From JAHFOW01 sp964370795 (lineage in GTDB: Bacteria; Planctomycetota; Brocadiia; Brocadiales; Brocadiaceae), in contig CAYJME010000058.1 of the NCBI GenBank assembly GCA_964370795.1, positions 1 to 15,703 of the forward strand: DNA of 15,703 nt, in the 5' to 3' direction. This document shows positions 1 to 7,520 of the stretch, piece after piece. Position 1 is the first letter of the stretch. Every line of letters begins with the position of its first letter. The translations under genes and the position numbers were made by a program. Below the pieces are notes generated by a model. That model made no database searches. It worked only from the letters and a program-made list of their open reading frames with translations, and had not been told where the DNA came from.

Positions 1-197
1 TCATTGTATCCCCACGCCCACACCGTCCCGTCTGACTTCAGGGCGATGGTATGTCTGTTACCACCAGCGATTCCCGGTTGCGTGGATGCCCATGACAACT
101 TCTGGGCAAAGGACACAACACACAGCAAAAGTAACATAGCCACAGCAGAAAAGGCATACATCCTCTTACAAACAGGTACAAAAAACCTACTTCCCAT
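1..197 (-). CDS. Secreted RCC1-repeat protein, N-terminal part (cut by window edge)
   Basis: Read on the minus strand from ATG at 197, an open frame runs off the left edge after 65 codons. Residues 1-13 are basic and polar, 14-31 are strongly hydrophobic (AVAMLLLLCVVSFAQ), which is a clear signal peptide. Residues 45-65 (GGNRHTIALKSDGTVWAWG, then YN) match the start of an RCC1 / alpha-tubulin-suppressor repeat, the unit of seven-bladed beta-propellers. The start is fixed by GGAGGAG six bases upstream; a second ATG at 202 abuts that site and is out of frame. In bacteria such proteins are exported and usually have many repeats, but their role is mostly unknown. Nothing here indicates a partner: the next gene is divergent and about 600 bp away. 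Family assignment is firm; function is not. Confidence 0.82.
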   Translation of the reverse strand, partial: MGSRFFVPVCKRMYAFSAVAMLLLLCVVSFAQKLSWASTQPGIAGGNRHTIALKSDGTVWAWGYN

Positions 198-791
198 AAC
201 ATACTCCTCCAGGTATTTGAAAAATAAATCCCTTTCACGTGGTTAGAGTTAAAATCATTATCATTTTGAGTAACTCTCTGCAATATTTTGTTAAAAATAA
301 GTGGCCATTTGTTTTTTGTCAAGACATGAAGTAAAATGCTTCAGAAATTTGTTGAGGAAAGCGATATGAGCATGAAAAGTACCCAAATCCTTTGCTTCTG
401 ATAAAGGATGTAGAAAAAAATTACAAAGGCTATTGTTTCAGGAGGCAGACAAAAAGTCAAATGTAAAGCAAGTCGTAAGGTTTTTCCCGCGGCGCATTTT
501 TACAAAGAAGTGTTCTTAACAATCTACTTACCAGTAAATAATGCAGACCAAGAGAGTTTGATCAGGTTGCTTAAAGTCTGAAAATGGGAGTTTGTAGAAG
601 GAGATGCAGGGCGTGAGAAGTCAATTTTATGTATCAATATACCACATTAAATGGTTCAAGGTGGTTTGTAGCGGTATGGCAATTGATTAAAACAGAAAAA
701 GTAAAATTGTTTTGAAAGCATTGAAAATACGAGTAAAATAAGAAAAAACAAAAGAATCTGAAAACATACAAAAAATAGGTAAAAAAAGCTT
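198..791. other. Intergenic region between divergent genes
   Basis: AT-rich stretch without a convincing gene. It must hold the minus-strand RCC1 promoter and the promoter of the radical SAM gene (a candidate for the latter is listed separately). The open frames here are short, lack ribosome-binding sites and have no recognisable protein features. Confidence 0.6.
712..739 (+). promoter_or_regulatory. Candidate sigma70-type promoter for the radical SAM gene
   Basis: TTGAAA (712-717), 16-bp spacer, TAAAAT (734-739). Predicted transcription start is near 746, giving a leader of about 46 nt before the ATG at 792. The region is AT-rich, so chance matches are possible. Confidence 0.4.
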
Positions 792-2255
792 ATGAATATA
801 CTTTTAATGTCCATGCCGGATTGCGCACCGCATTTTAACGCCCGGCGCTGGAAACCACCCAACCTTGCGATTTCTTCGATAGCGGGCAATATTGAAGGCC
901 ACAATGTTTATCTGGCCGATCTTATTTTGCGTAGGGAGCAAATTACCGAAACTGTTAGGGAACTGATTGCGCAATACCGGCCAGATGTTGTTGGCCTGAC
1001 GGCCATGAGTTTTCAGTTCGCTACAGCACGAAGGATTGCCAGTTTAATAAAGAGTCTGAATAACAATATTAAAATAGTTCTGGGAGGTTACCATGTTACG
1101 CTGTTGTATGATGAACTGGCGCGGAGCAATGAATCAGACCCTTTTGACTTCTTCATACGTGGTGAAGGGGACTTGTGTTTCAATGAATTGATCGAGGCTT
1201 TGGACGGCAAGAAATCTGTTGAAACTGTTCCTGGTGTTTCATTCCGAAATGGAAATGGTTTCATTCATAATACGCCACGCCCCCTGGAAGACCTTGCTAA
1301 AATAAAGCTTCCTGACCGTTCCAAGCGAATATGGAAGGGGTACCGGTATTATGGTTTCACACTTGATATAGTAGAATCCTCCCGCGGGTGTGTTATGCCA
1401 TGTAATTTTTGCAGTATGGACAAGATGTACGGTAAAACCTTCCGGAGATTTAGTATTGAAAGGATACTTGCAGATATTGCAAACGCAAAAAAACAGGGTG
1501 CGAATTTTATTATATTTTCTGATGATAATTTTACGTTAGATATTAAGGGATTTGAGGCGCTGTGCGATGCTATCGCAGATGCGGGACACAATGATATCCG
1601 TTACATTATCCAGGCAAGCAGCACGGGAATCGCATCTTCCGAAACCCTTGTTGAAAAAATGGCAAGGGCGGGTTTCCGGATTGTCTTTCTTGGTATCGAA
1701 AATGCCTCAGAAGAAAATTTGAGGCTTATGAAGAAGGGTAACATTATTGAAAAGACCAAACTCGCCGTTAAAAGACTCCAGGAGTATAACATTATGATTG
1801 TCGGCGGGATGATCATTGGGAATCCGAACGATAAAGAAGAAGATATTGCGAGGAACTACAGGTTTTTTGAAGAGTTACAGATAGACTTCTTTGCGGACCA
1901 GATACTCACGCCATACCCGAAGACCGGTATGCGTGAAGAATTACTCAGGGCAGGGCTGGTAACCAATGAATATGACTACAGTCGCTACAACTGCTTCTGG
2001 GCAAATATCAAAACAAATTATTTAAGTCCGGACGACCTCCAGTTCCTCAGATGGAAGTATAACAAAAAATACGCCAACTATTTTTGTACTACCCCTGCCT
2101 TTGTGAAAAATTATCCCCTTGCTTACTATTACCGGCAATACTTTAGACGCCCGTTTTTAAGACTTAAAAACAAAATTTTCCGGAATAATCTCAGTGAAAA
2201 AGAATTATATACTAAAGATATGTCAATGGCCGAGGCCATGAATAAATTCTTTTAG
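792..2255 (+). CDS. B12-binding-domain radical SAM protein
   Basis: 487 aa. Residues 1-140 form a Rossmann-like cobalamin-binding (B12-BD) domain: MNILLMSMPD is the first strand, followed by VVGLTAMSFQF and KIVLGGYHVT, then FIRGEGDLCFNEL, the usual end of this domain. The DxHxxG cobalt-ligating motif is not seen, as in many members of this class. The radical SAM core follows, with the [4Fe-4S]-binding C200xxxC204xxC207 in SSRGCVMPCNFCS, then FIIFSDDNFTLD (about 239-250) and FLGIENASEENLRLMKKGN. These features are typical of the large B12-radical SAM superfamily that methylates or rearranges unactivated carbons in lipids, cofactors or natural products. The substrate cannot be told from the sequence. 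The SD is weak (AGG about 12 bases upstream), but the start is supported because the domain begins at residue 1. It is monocistronic, with 421 bp before the next gene. Confidence 0.9.
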   Translation: MNILLMSMPDCAPHFNARRWKPPNLAISSIAGNIEGHNVYLADLILRREQITETVRELIAQYRPDVVGLTAMSFQFATARRIASLIKSLNNNIKIVLGGYHVTLLYDELARSNESDPFDFFIRGEGDLCFNELIEALDGKKSVETVPGVSFRNGNGFIHNTPRPLEDLAKIKLPDRSKRIWKGYRYYGFTLDIVESSRGCVMPCNFCSMDKMYGKTFRRFSIERILADIANAKKQGANFIIFSDDNFTLDIKGFEALCDAIADAGHNDIRYIIQASSTGIASSETLVEKMARAGFRIVFLGIENASEENLRLMKKGNIIEKTKLAVKRLQEYNIMIVGGMIIGNPNDKEEDIARNYRFFEELQIDFFADQILTPYPKTGMREELLRAGLVTNEYDYSRYNCFWANIKTNYLSPDDLQFLRWKYNKKYANYFCTTPAFVKNYPLAYYYRQYFRRPFLRLKNKIFRNNLSEKELYTKDMSMAEAMNKFF

Positions 2256-2276
2256 TATTTAGTTGTAATATTCCGT

Positions 2277-2389
2277 TACTTTGTTATATTTATGGCAAAG
2301 CGTTAACAATGGGTATAACCTAGCGCGGCGTAGCCGCAACCAAAGAGATACTAAATAACAATACGATCTTTTGTTTTTTTAACAAAGTA
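2277..2389. repeat. Small palindromic element (MITE/REP-like)
   Basis: A perfect 10-bp inverted repeat, TACTTTGTTA at 2277-2286 and TAACAAAGTA at 2380-2389, bounds 113 bp of non-coding DNA. A third copy of the arm (ACAAAGTAA, 2509-2517) lies further right. In the middle is a tight hairpin, GCGGC-GTA-GCCGC (2325-2337). No coding capacity. The layout resembles a miniature inverted-repeat element or dispersed REP-type palindrome; whether it recurs in the genome cannot be seen here. Confidence 0.4.
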
Positions 2390-2390
2390 T

Positions 2391-2457
2391 CAAACGAGGG
2401 ACGAAGGACGAGAGACGAAGGATGTGTCCCGTCTATCGTCCCTCGTCTATCGTTTTT
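2391..2457. repeat. Long imperfect hairpin built from GACGA-type units
   Basis: The left arm (2392-2422) is made of related short units such as GGGACGAAGGACGAG and contains GACGAAGGA twice (2400-2408, 2414-2422). The right arm (2427-2455) is its near reverse complement, with units CGTCTATCGTCC and CTCGTCTATCG. Pairing gives a stem of nearly 30 bp with a TGTG loop, three isolated mismatches, a two-base A bulge and one G-T pair. No T-run follows that would make it an ordinary terminator, although TTTTT is at 2453-2457. It is non-coding. Confidence 0.6.
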
Positions 2458-2676
2458 CGGATTTAGCGGTTTTTAATAAACAAAAACTTACAAAAAAAAG
2501 AAGTTTTTACAAAGTAATACTATAAAGAGAAGGTCAGGCCTGAAGGGCAGATGTTAAGCTCTTAATTGATAGTAGCGCAACATATTTTCTCCATTTTTCA
2601 ATTTATAAAAATCTCTATCTTCTTTAAAAAGAGAATACTTTTTATTACGTATATTAAGGAGTAAAGTGGTTCTATT

Positions 2677-3867
2677 ATGCCTACCGTATCAATTGTTAAA
2701 TGTGGTGATTATGATTTAGAAAAGGTGTATCATGCCATCCATAAGTCTATCAGCCTGATAGACGGCGTTGACAAGATGGTCAGACCTGGCATGAAGGTGC
2801 TTTTGAAGATCAACCTCCTCTCATCATCACAACCCCCTGAAAGGGCTGTAAATACCCATCCTGTAGTCGTCAAGGCGCTGGTGAATATATTTCAAAAGGA
2901 TTTCGGATGTGATGTGTATATTGGGGATTCATCCGGGAGTGTGAAGAACAGTTCAACCTTTAATGCCTTTCGGATAACCCGTATTAACAAAATTGCGGAA
3001 GAAACGGGCGCTACGATTGTTAATTTTGATAAGGATCAGTATATTGACGTCCATAATAAGGATTATGAAATCCTTGATAAATTCCGTATTGCCAGGACAT
3101 TAAGAACGGTGGACTTTGTGGTGTCTGTGCCAAAACTCAAGACGCACGGTTTAACGCAATACACCGGCGCCATAAAGAATATGCTGGGGACGATTCCGGG
3201 AAATGGTAAAAAGAATGTACATCTCATAGCGCCAAAACCGACGGTATTTGCAAAGGCGCTGGTTGATATACATCAAATGGTGCCGCCCCATCTTGTTATT
3301 ATGGATGCGATTGTAGGGATGGAGGGAAATGGTCCGAATGCCGGTCAGCCCAGGAAGGTTGGATTGATACTGGCGAGTAAAGATAGCGTGGCTATGGATA
3401 CTGTAGCCAGCGCCATTATTGGATTTGAACCTATGGCAGTGCCAACCATTCGTTTTGCGCATCAACGAGGTCTGGGGGTCGGCGAATTAGACGCCATCAA
3501 TATCGTTGGAGAATCAATTGATGGCGTGTCTGTCCCGGATTTCAAAAAACCTTCGAGCGGCGCTCAGGATTTTGCCGGGAAATATTTACCAGATTTTTTA
3601 CTGGCATTGATGTTTGATAGTACCTGTTCTACATTTTCTACGGTAAATCATTCGAACTGTACCCGGTGTTATGAATGCGTGAGGAATTGTCCTGCCGGCG
3701 CCATGTCCAGGGAAAGTGGAAAGGTAGTCGTTGATAAAAAGAAATGTATTGGGTGCTTTTGCTGTGATGAGGTGTGCGACTTTAACGCGATAGAAATGAA
3801 GCGTTCACTATTAGGAAGGACACTTCTGGGTATGGCGAAGGCGTTAGGGGTGGAGAAGGTTGAATAA
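2677..3867 (+). CDS. DUF362 protein with C-terminal 2x[4Fe-4S] ferredoxin domain
   Basis: 396 aa. Residues 1-290 match the DUF362 fold: MKVLLKINLL (39-48), TGAIKNMLGTIPG, HLVIMDAIVGMEGNGP and KDSVAMDTVASAIIG are characteristic. Residues 325-370 are a bacterial-type ferredoxin with two complete cluster motifs, C328xxC331xxC334xxxC338-P and C357xxC360xxC363xxxC367 (C362 is an extra Cys). DUF362-ferredoxin proteins are thought to be cytoplasmic electron-transfer or redox proteins; their substrates are unknown. The start is the first in-frame ATG after a stop at 2662. The only SD-like element, AAGGAG at 2656-2661, is 15 bases away, longer than usual. mgtE follows after 44 bp, so co-transcription is possible, though no functional link is evident. 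Confidence 0.9.
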   Translation: MPTVSIVKCGDYDLEKVYHAIHKSISLIDGVDKMVRPGMKVLLKINLLSSSQPPERAVNTHPVVVKALVNIFQKDFGCDVYIGDSSGSVKNSSTFNAFRITRINKIAEETGATIVNFDKDQYIDVHNKDYEILDKFRIARTLRTVDFVVSVPKLKTHGLTQYTGAIKNMLGTIPGNGKKNVHLIAPKPTVFAKALVDIHQMVPPHLVIMDAIVGMEGNGPNAGQPRKVGLILASKDSVAMDTVASAIIGFEPMAVPTIRFAHQRGLGVGELDAINIVGESIDGVSVPDFKKPSSGAQDFAGKYLPDFLLALMFDSTCSTFSTVNHSNCTRCYECVRNCPAGAMSRESGKVVVDKKKCIGCFCCDEVCDFNAIEMKRSLLGRTLLGMAKALGVEKVE

Positions 3868-3911
3868 GATGTAGTATTATCATGTAAAGACTTCTTTTTA
3901 TATAAGAGAAT

Positions 3912-5264
3912 ATGGAATTGCAATGGACAAAGATATTTCTTCCTGAAATTAAGGAACTCATCGAGACCAGGGACTTCAAAGGTCTGCGGGACTTTCTGCG
4001 GGAGCGTCATCCGGCGGATATCGTTGATATCCTCAGAGAGCTAACCCCTATGGAGCGTGTGATGGGGTTCAGGTTGCTTGATAAAAACAGGATTTCAGAG
4101 GTCTTTGCCCTGTTTGAACCCATAGAGCAGGAGGAGCTTCTTAAACAATTTACCGAGCAGCATGCAAAAGAGATTTTAATAGAAATGCAGCCCGATGACA
4201 GGACGCAGCTTTTTGACGAACTGCCCGCCCATGTCGTTGAAAGACTCCTGAAGTTGCTCCCTCCCTTAGAACGCAAAGAAGCCAATGAACTCCTGAACTA
4301 TCCCCACAACTCTGCTGGTCGTATTATGACGCCCGAATATGTGGACCTGCGGATGGACATGACCGTTGCGGAGGCGCTTGAACGTATCCGAAAGACCGGG
4401 CCCAATCGTGAGACGATTTATATTTGCTACATTGTAGATGAAACAAAAAAGCTGCGCGGCGTTGCCTCCCTTAAAAATATCATCCTTGCCAATCCTGACC
4501 AACTGATTAAGGACATCATGAATGAAAACGTCTTTTTTGTCCGAACGACGGACGATCAGGAAAAGGCTGCTCTGGTAGTTCAGAAATACGATATCCTTGC
4601 CGTGCCGGTGGTTGATAATGAGGACAGGCTGGTCGGTATTGTTACCGTTGACGATGTGTTGGATGTCGTACAGGAAGAGACCACTGAGGATTTCCAGAAG
4701 ATGGCCGGTATCCAAACTATAGAAGAAGAGTATTTCCGTGTGGAATTTGCGAAACGTGTCAGAAACCGTGCGTCATGGCTGGTGATTCTCGTTGTTGCGG
4801 CAACGATATCCCAAACAATCCTGAAAGGCTATTCATCGGTATTAAGTTCCCTGATTGTCCTTGCTTACTTCATACCCATGTTAACCGGGTCTGGCGGCAA
4901 TACCGGGTCGCAATCCTCCACGCTTATCATCCGTGCGATTGCAACAGGAGAGGTAAAATTAAAAGAATGGTGGCGGATTTTGATTCGCGAGGCCAAGGTG
5001 GGTGTTATGCTTGGGCTTATTATGGGATTTATTGCCTTTATCATTGTCGCCATATCTATGCGTCAGCTTACTTTGGCTTTAGCCGTCAGTATTTCACTCT
5101 GTACGGTGGTGAGCGTGGGAAATATTGTGGGGCTTATGATCCCCATGTTTTTTAAATTTCTCAAATTGGATCCTGCCTTTGTATCTGCCCCTTTGATAGC
5201 CACGATCCTCGATGCCACAGGGTTGGTTATTTACTTTGAGATATCGAGGCGAATATTAACGTGA
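3912..5264 (+). CDS. mgtE: Magnesium transporter MgtE
   Basis: 450 aa, the normal length for MgtE, an inner-membrane Mg2+ channel gated by its own cytosolic Mg2+ sensor. The order is complete: N domain, a helical superhelix (about 1-130, with HPADIVDILREL and FDELPAHVVERLLKLL); two CBS domains (about 135-255, opening with SAGRIMTPEYVDLR and closing with DRLVGIVTVDDVLDVV); the connecting helix; then five membrane segments (about 280-450). The pore signature PMLTGSGGNTGSQSS is present. D434 in ILDATGLVIYF corresponds to the conserved membrane Asp that binds Mg2+ in Thermus MgtE. There is no clear SD: AGAG ends at 3909, just before the ATG. I see no M-box or other Mg2+ riboswitch in the 44 bp before it, so regulation is probably by CBS gating. 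Confidence 0.96.
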   Translation: MELQWTKIFLPEIKELIETRDFKGLRDFLRERHPADIVDILRELTPMERVMGFRLLDKNRISEVFALFEPIEQEELLKQFTEQHAKEILIEMQPDDRTQLFDELPAHVVERLLKLLPPLERKEANELLNYPHNSAGRIMTPEYVDLRMDMTVAEALERIRKTGPNRETIYICYIVDETKKLRGVASLKNIILANPDQLIKDIMNENVFFVRTTDDQEKAALVVQKYDILAVPVVDNEDRLVGIVTVDDVLDVVQEETTEDFQKMAGIQTIEEEYFRVEFAKRVRNRASWLVILVVAATISQTILKGYSSVLSSLIVLAYFIPMLTGSGGNTGSQSSTLIIRAIATGEVKLKEWWRILIREAKVGVMLGLIMGFIAFIIVAISMRQLTLALAVSISLCTVVSVGNIVGLMIPMFFKFLKLDPAFVSAPLIATILDATGLVIYFEISRRILT

Positions 5265-5604
5265 TAATCTTAGGCTCTTTTTACCTGTTTTTAAGCGTTC
5301 GTATCTCTCCTTGTATATTCTGTTTTCCCTTGTAATTTCAAGGCTTTCAAGGAAATTTGATTTTTATTTATCTTTACCAGTTTGTATAATGTTTTACCAC
5401 CAGGTACGACATAAGTACGACATGAAATCCGTAAGCTGGTGGAGGGGTAGGGNNNNNNNNNNGGGTATGGGGATCGGAGTCCCGTTCCTCCATGCGGATA
5501 CTTGATACTATCCGTGCAGCTGTGAGATGTCTTTTCTGTTCAAATGCGGTATACAATTACTATACAGTGGTTTAGTTGACATAGATAAATCAGGAGTTTA
5601 AATA
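5265..5604. other. Gene-free region with assembly gap
   Basis: No supported gene. Ten Ns occupy 5453-5462 and mark a scaffold join, so the true length is unknown. To the left, CCACCAG (5397-5403) and CTGGTGG (5436-5442) are an inverted pair enclosing a direct duplication of GTACGAC (5404-5410, 5415-5421). The bases on both sides of the gap are G-rich. Frames read across the Ns are not meaningful. Confidence 0.8.
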
Positions 5605-5829
5605 ATGCGATGTACAAACGTGACAAAACTATCGAAGGAAGCCTGAGAAAACACCTGATGCAGAGAGAATAGATGAATCCTTCAACCCCAAAGACCTTCT
5701 TGATTTTCACCTTAAAAACCAGGCAAATTCATTTTCTGACACGAAAGACTTGGAACAAAGCTTAAAAGGGTAATTCCCGCAGGTATCCCGACCACCATTG
5801 TGCCGATAAGCGTATACAAATTCACTTAA
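5605..5829 (+). pseudogene. Frameshifted ORF remnant, unidentified
   Basis: AGGAG (5592-5596) precedes ATG at 5605 by eight bases, but this frame stops at 5644-5646 after 13 codons. Protein-like sequence continues in other frames: MYKRDKTIEGSLRK from ATG 5610, then PDAERIDESFNPKDLLDFHL and QANSFSDTKDLEQSLKG from about 5645 to a stop at 5771, then VIPAGIPTTIVPISVYKFT from 5770 to a stop at 5827. The pieces abut, as expected for one gene of about 70 codons broken by small indels. I do not recognise the family. The remnant lies just after a scaffold gap, so sequencing or assembly errors could also cause the frameshifts. Confidence 0.4.
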
Positions 5830-5919
5830 CCCTTCTCACGAACCGCATTCTGTAGCAGAACCACGTTACTATGTCTTGGGAAAGACCAATAACCAAAGGT
5901 TGTTGTTTTTGGTGTTTAC

Positions 5920-5925
5920 TATAAT
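5920..5925 (+). promoter_or_regulatory. Candidate -10 element for the antitoxin-like gene
   Basis: A perfect TATAAT lies 26 bases before the ATG at 5952. The best -35 match (TTGTTG, 5900-5905) has only a 14-bp spacer, so the promoter is tentative. Confidence 0.35.
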
Positions 5926-5951
5926 GAAAAATTATTTAGAGGTGATATGCT

Positions 5952-6251
5952 ATGGTTATATTAAATGTGAAAAGTATTTCAGGAGAAGCAGAGACTGTAA
6001 AAGGGCTCTTAACCGAAGGGCTGGAAGAAGAAAAAAGAAGGATAAAATTTGCCATTGAAATGTCGATATCAAAAATAAAAAAATACGAGGAAAAATACGG
6101 AATTTCTACAAGTATCTTCATTGAAAAGTTTAGAAATGGGGAAATTGAAGAAAAAGACGATACTTTTAACTGGTGGGCGGAGAAGAAACTTATAACGGAA
6201 CTTAACCAGAAGCTATCATTAATTGAAAATATTGAGATATGTCAGTCATAA
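5952..6251 (+). CDS. Antitoxin-like small protein (possible TumE-type toxin partner)
   Basis: 99 aa, charged and helical, with no signal or membrane segment. The SD GAGGTGAT (5939-5946) sits five bases before the ATG and fixes the start. The C-terminal half (KYGISTSIFIEKFRNGEIEE, then DTFNWWAEKKLITELNQKL) resembles small antitoxins encoded directly upstream of TumE/DUF6516-type toxins. I base this on remembered family resemblance and gene layout, not on a search. The next ORF starts at 6239 and overlaps the stop of this gene, as is usual in toxin-antitoxin pairs, but it encodes only 44 aa. This gene therefore looks like the surviving antitoxin of a broken pair. Confidence 0.6.
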   Translation: MVILNVKSISGEAETVKGLLTEGLEEEKRRIKFAIEMSISKIKKYEEKYGISTSIFIEKFRNGEIEEKDDTFNWWAEKKLITELNQKLSLIENIEICQS

Positions 6252-6373
6252 AAGAGTACCTTACTATATTAGAGGAACTGGACTTAGTAGACATGAAGCG
6301 AAAAAGAGAAGGGCGAAGGGAATCAATGCCTACGGTGGAGTACAATAAGATAAACTTGGAAATAACCGTTTAA
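6239..6373 (+). pseudogene. Short overlapping ORF, probable toxin remnant
   Basis: ATG at 6239 overlaps the 3' end of the antitoxin-like gene by 13 bases. The product is 44 aa and begins MSVIKEYLTILEEL, which resembles the N terminus of TumE-type toxins, but it ends after a lysine/arginine-rich stretch, far short of the usual ~100 aa. An alternative frame (6223-6348, TTG start) reads smoothly to GLSRHEAKKRRAKGINAYGG then VQ-stop, and could be the C-terminal piece of another gene. Two overlapping protein-like frames in 110 bp suggest internal deletion or fusion of fragments. Function is unlikely to be retained. Confidence 0.35.
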
Positions 6374-6794
6374 TAACTATAAACAAAAAAAACCTGGTAT
6401 GTCATTTCTGACATGCCAAGCTATTGTTTAAACTCCCTCATATCGTATTACACCCCTTTCTCTAAAAGTTCACCGGGACCTTTATTATAATCAGTAACAT
6501 TTCAAAGACTGCAACGCGCTTCATATATTTTTAAATGTTGTTGGATGGGTCTTATTTCAATGTTACTGGTAATTTCAAAGAGCTACTGAAGTGGAACTAA
6601 GAGCGGTCGAAAAGCTACATGTCTCATACGGTATTAATCGTATTTTTTTATACCTTGAGGAACGTTTAACCTCATAAACTCTCTCTTCGCTCCTCTCCAC
6701 CATTATTATATCACATTATTTAATTTTTGCTAATGCTTCACCGGACTTTCCGCTAAGACAACCTTTAAAAAGACGTTATTAGAATTAATTTAAA
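6374..6794. other. Gene-free AT-rich region
   Basis: No supported coding sequence on either strand. It contains a minus-strand terminator at 6385-6418 (listed separately) and a weak plus-strand hairpin, ATACG/CGTAT (6626-6643) followed by a T-run to 6649. Short peptide-like minus-strand frames near 6440-6520 have no start signals and are too short to call. Confidence 0.55.
6385..6418 (-). terminator. Rho-independent terminator facing left
   Basis: TGGTATGTCA (6395-6404) pairs with TGACATGCCA (6409-6418) around a TTTC loop; one pair is G-T. Eight As at 6385-6392 become a U-run after the hairpin on the minus strand, so it terminates leftward transcription. On the plus strand no T-run follows. 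No leftward gene is visible upstream of it, so it may be a relic or serve a small RNA. Confidence 0.6.
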
Positions 6795-6823
6795 TTGACA
6801 CGGATAATCAAAATCGTTAATAT
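6795..6823 (+). promoter_or_regulatory. Near-consensus sigma70 promoter
   Basis: TTGACA (6795-6800), a 17-bp spacer, TAATAT (6818-6823). Predicted start is near 6830, about 120 nt before the ATG at 6951. The long leader contains a small hairpin, TTAGC-ATTG-GCTAA, near 6882-6896. This is the best promoter match in the host-side part of the window. Confidence 0.65.
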
Positions 6824-6950
6824 GCCTGCACAAGCTATACATGTTGTTCGATAACGTCAAGGCACTTCTGCTTAAACTCTCCTTAGCATTGGCTAAGAAA
6901 TATCTGTGATCTTTAGTTTAAATTTTCTAAAAAAGAAAGGAAGTTTAAAA

Positions 6951-7520
6951 ATGCGTTGCAAGAAAAGTATTTTAGCAGGCTTTTTACTTTGTTTTGCCTT
7001 TGTTTTTTGGCAATCTATAGCTTTTTCAAAGCCGTTTATAAAAGCCCCACCTATTGCTAGATTTAAAAGTGATGAAATTCGTTCATATATTTTACGCCAT
7101 TCTTCAGACTATTTTGATTATGCCATAATTAATGGGGATAGAACGCTAATTATAGAAGACAGCAACATACGTAAGGTTTTAAATATGAAATTATCTATAC
7201 CAAAACAAGCATTTTTAAAAGAAGGCGATACATTTGAAGATGGGGAAACATCACTCCACGATTATAAATACAATGCTACATATGATTTATTTGTGACGAG
7301 TGAACACGAGGATATTAAAGAAAATTGGGTATCTAAAAGTGGAAGAATCACAATAACTAAAATTGAAAAGGTTAAAGGGAAATTTTATAAAATAAGCGGT
7401 GAATTTAATTTAAGATTTCAGCTTTTACCAAGACTAAATAATGATTTCATAACGACAGGAAGTTTTATGGCTATTATTTCATCTAGAAATTTTGCTCCAC
7501 TGTCCAGAGATTCACAATAA
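6951..7520 (+). CDS. Secreted protein of unknown function
   Basis: 189 aa from ATG 6951, chosen over an upstream in-frame GTG at 6906 because AAAGGAAG lies about seven bases before it and the protein then starts with a textbook signal peptide (MRCKKSILAGFLLCFAFVF, cleavage probably after AFS near residue 26). The mature part (~160 aa) is rich in beta-prone, charged sequence: DYFDYAIINGDRTLIIED, HDYKYNATYDLFVTSEHED, then SGRITITKIEKVKGKFYKISG and an FNLRF strand. I see no lipobox, Cys pair, membrane anchor or catalytic motif. The fold is probably a small beta-rich periplasmic or surface domain, but I do not recognise the family. It stands alone behind its own strong promoter. Confidence 0.75.
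   Translation: MRCKKSILAGFLLCFAFVFWQSIAFSKPFIKAPPIARFKSDEIRSYILRHSSDYFDYAIINGDRTLIIEDSNIRKVLNMKLSIPKQAFLKEGDTFEDGETSLHDYKYNATYDLFVTSEHEDIKENWVSKSGRITITKIEKVKGKFYKISGEFNLRFQLLPRLNNDFITTGSFMAIISSRNFAPLSRDSQ

Noticed and set aside
38..322. Long minus-strand open frame beginning MTKNKWPLIF
   Set aside because: It is a shadow of the RCC1 gene: the real frame starts at 197 with an SD, signal peptide and RCC1 motif, and runs off the edge.
4775..5155. 126-codon plus-strand frame inside mgtE
   Set aside because: Alternate frame of an obvious MgtE coding sequence; no SD and no protein-like features.
5311..5505. Open frames crossing the N gap
   Set aside because: They read through unknown bases (X residues) and lack start signals.
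5576..5581. TTGACA as a -35 box for the remnant at 5605
   Set aside because: With normal spacing the -10 would fall between the SD and the start codon; no good -10 is present.
6626..6649. Plus-strand hairpin plus T-run as terminator
   Set aside because: Only a 5-bp AT-rich stem; too weak, and no gene lies directly upstream.
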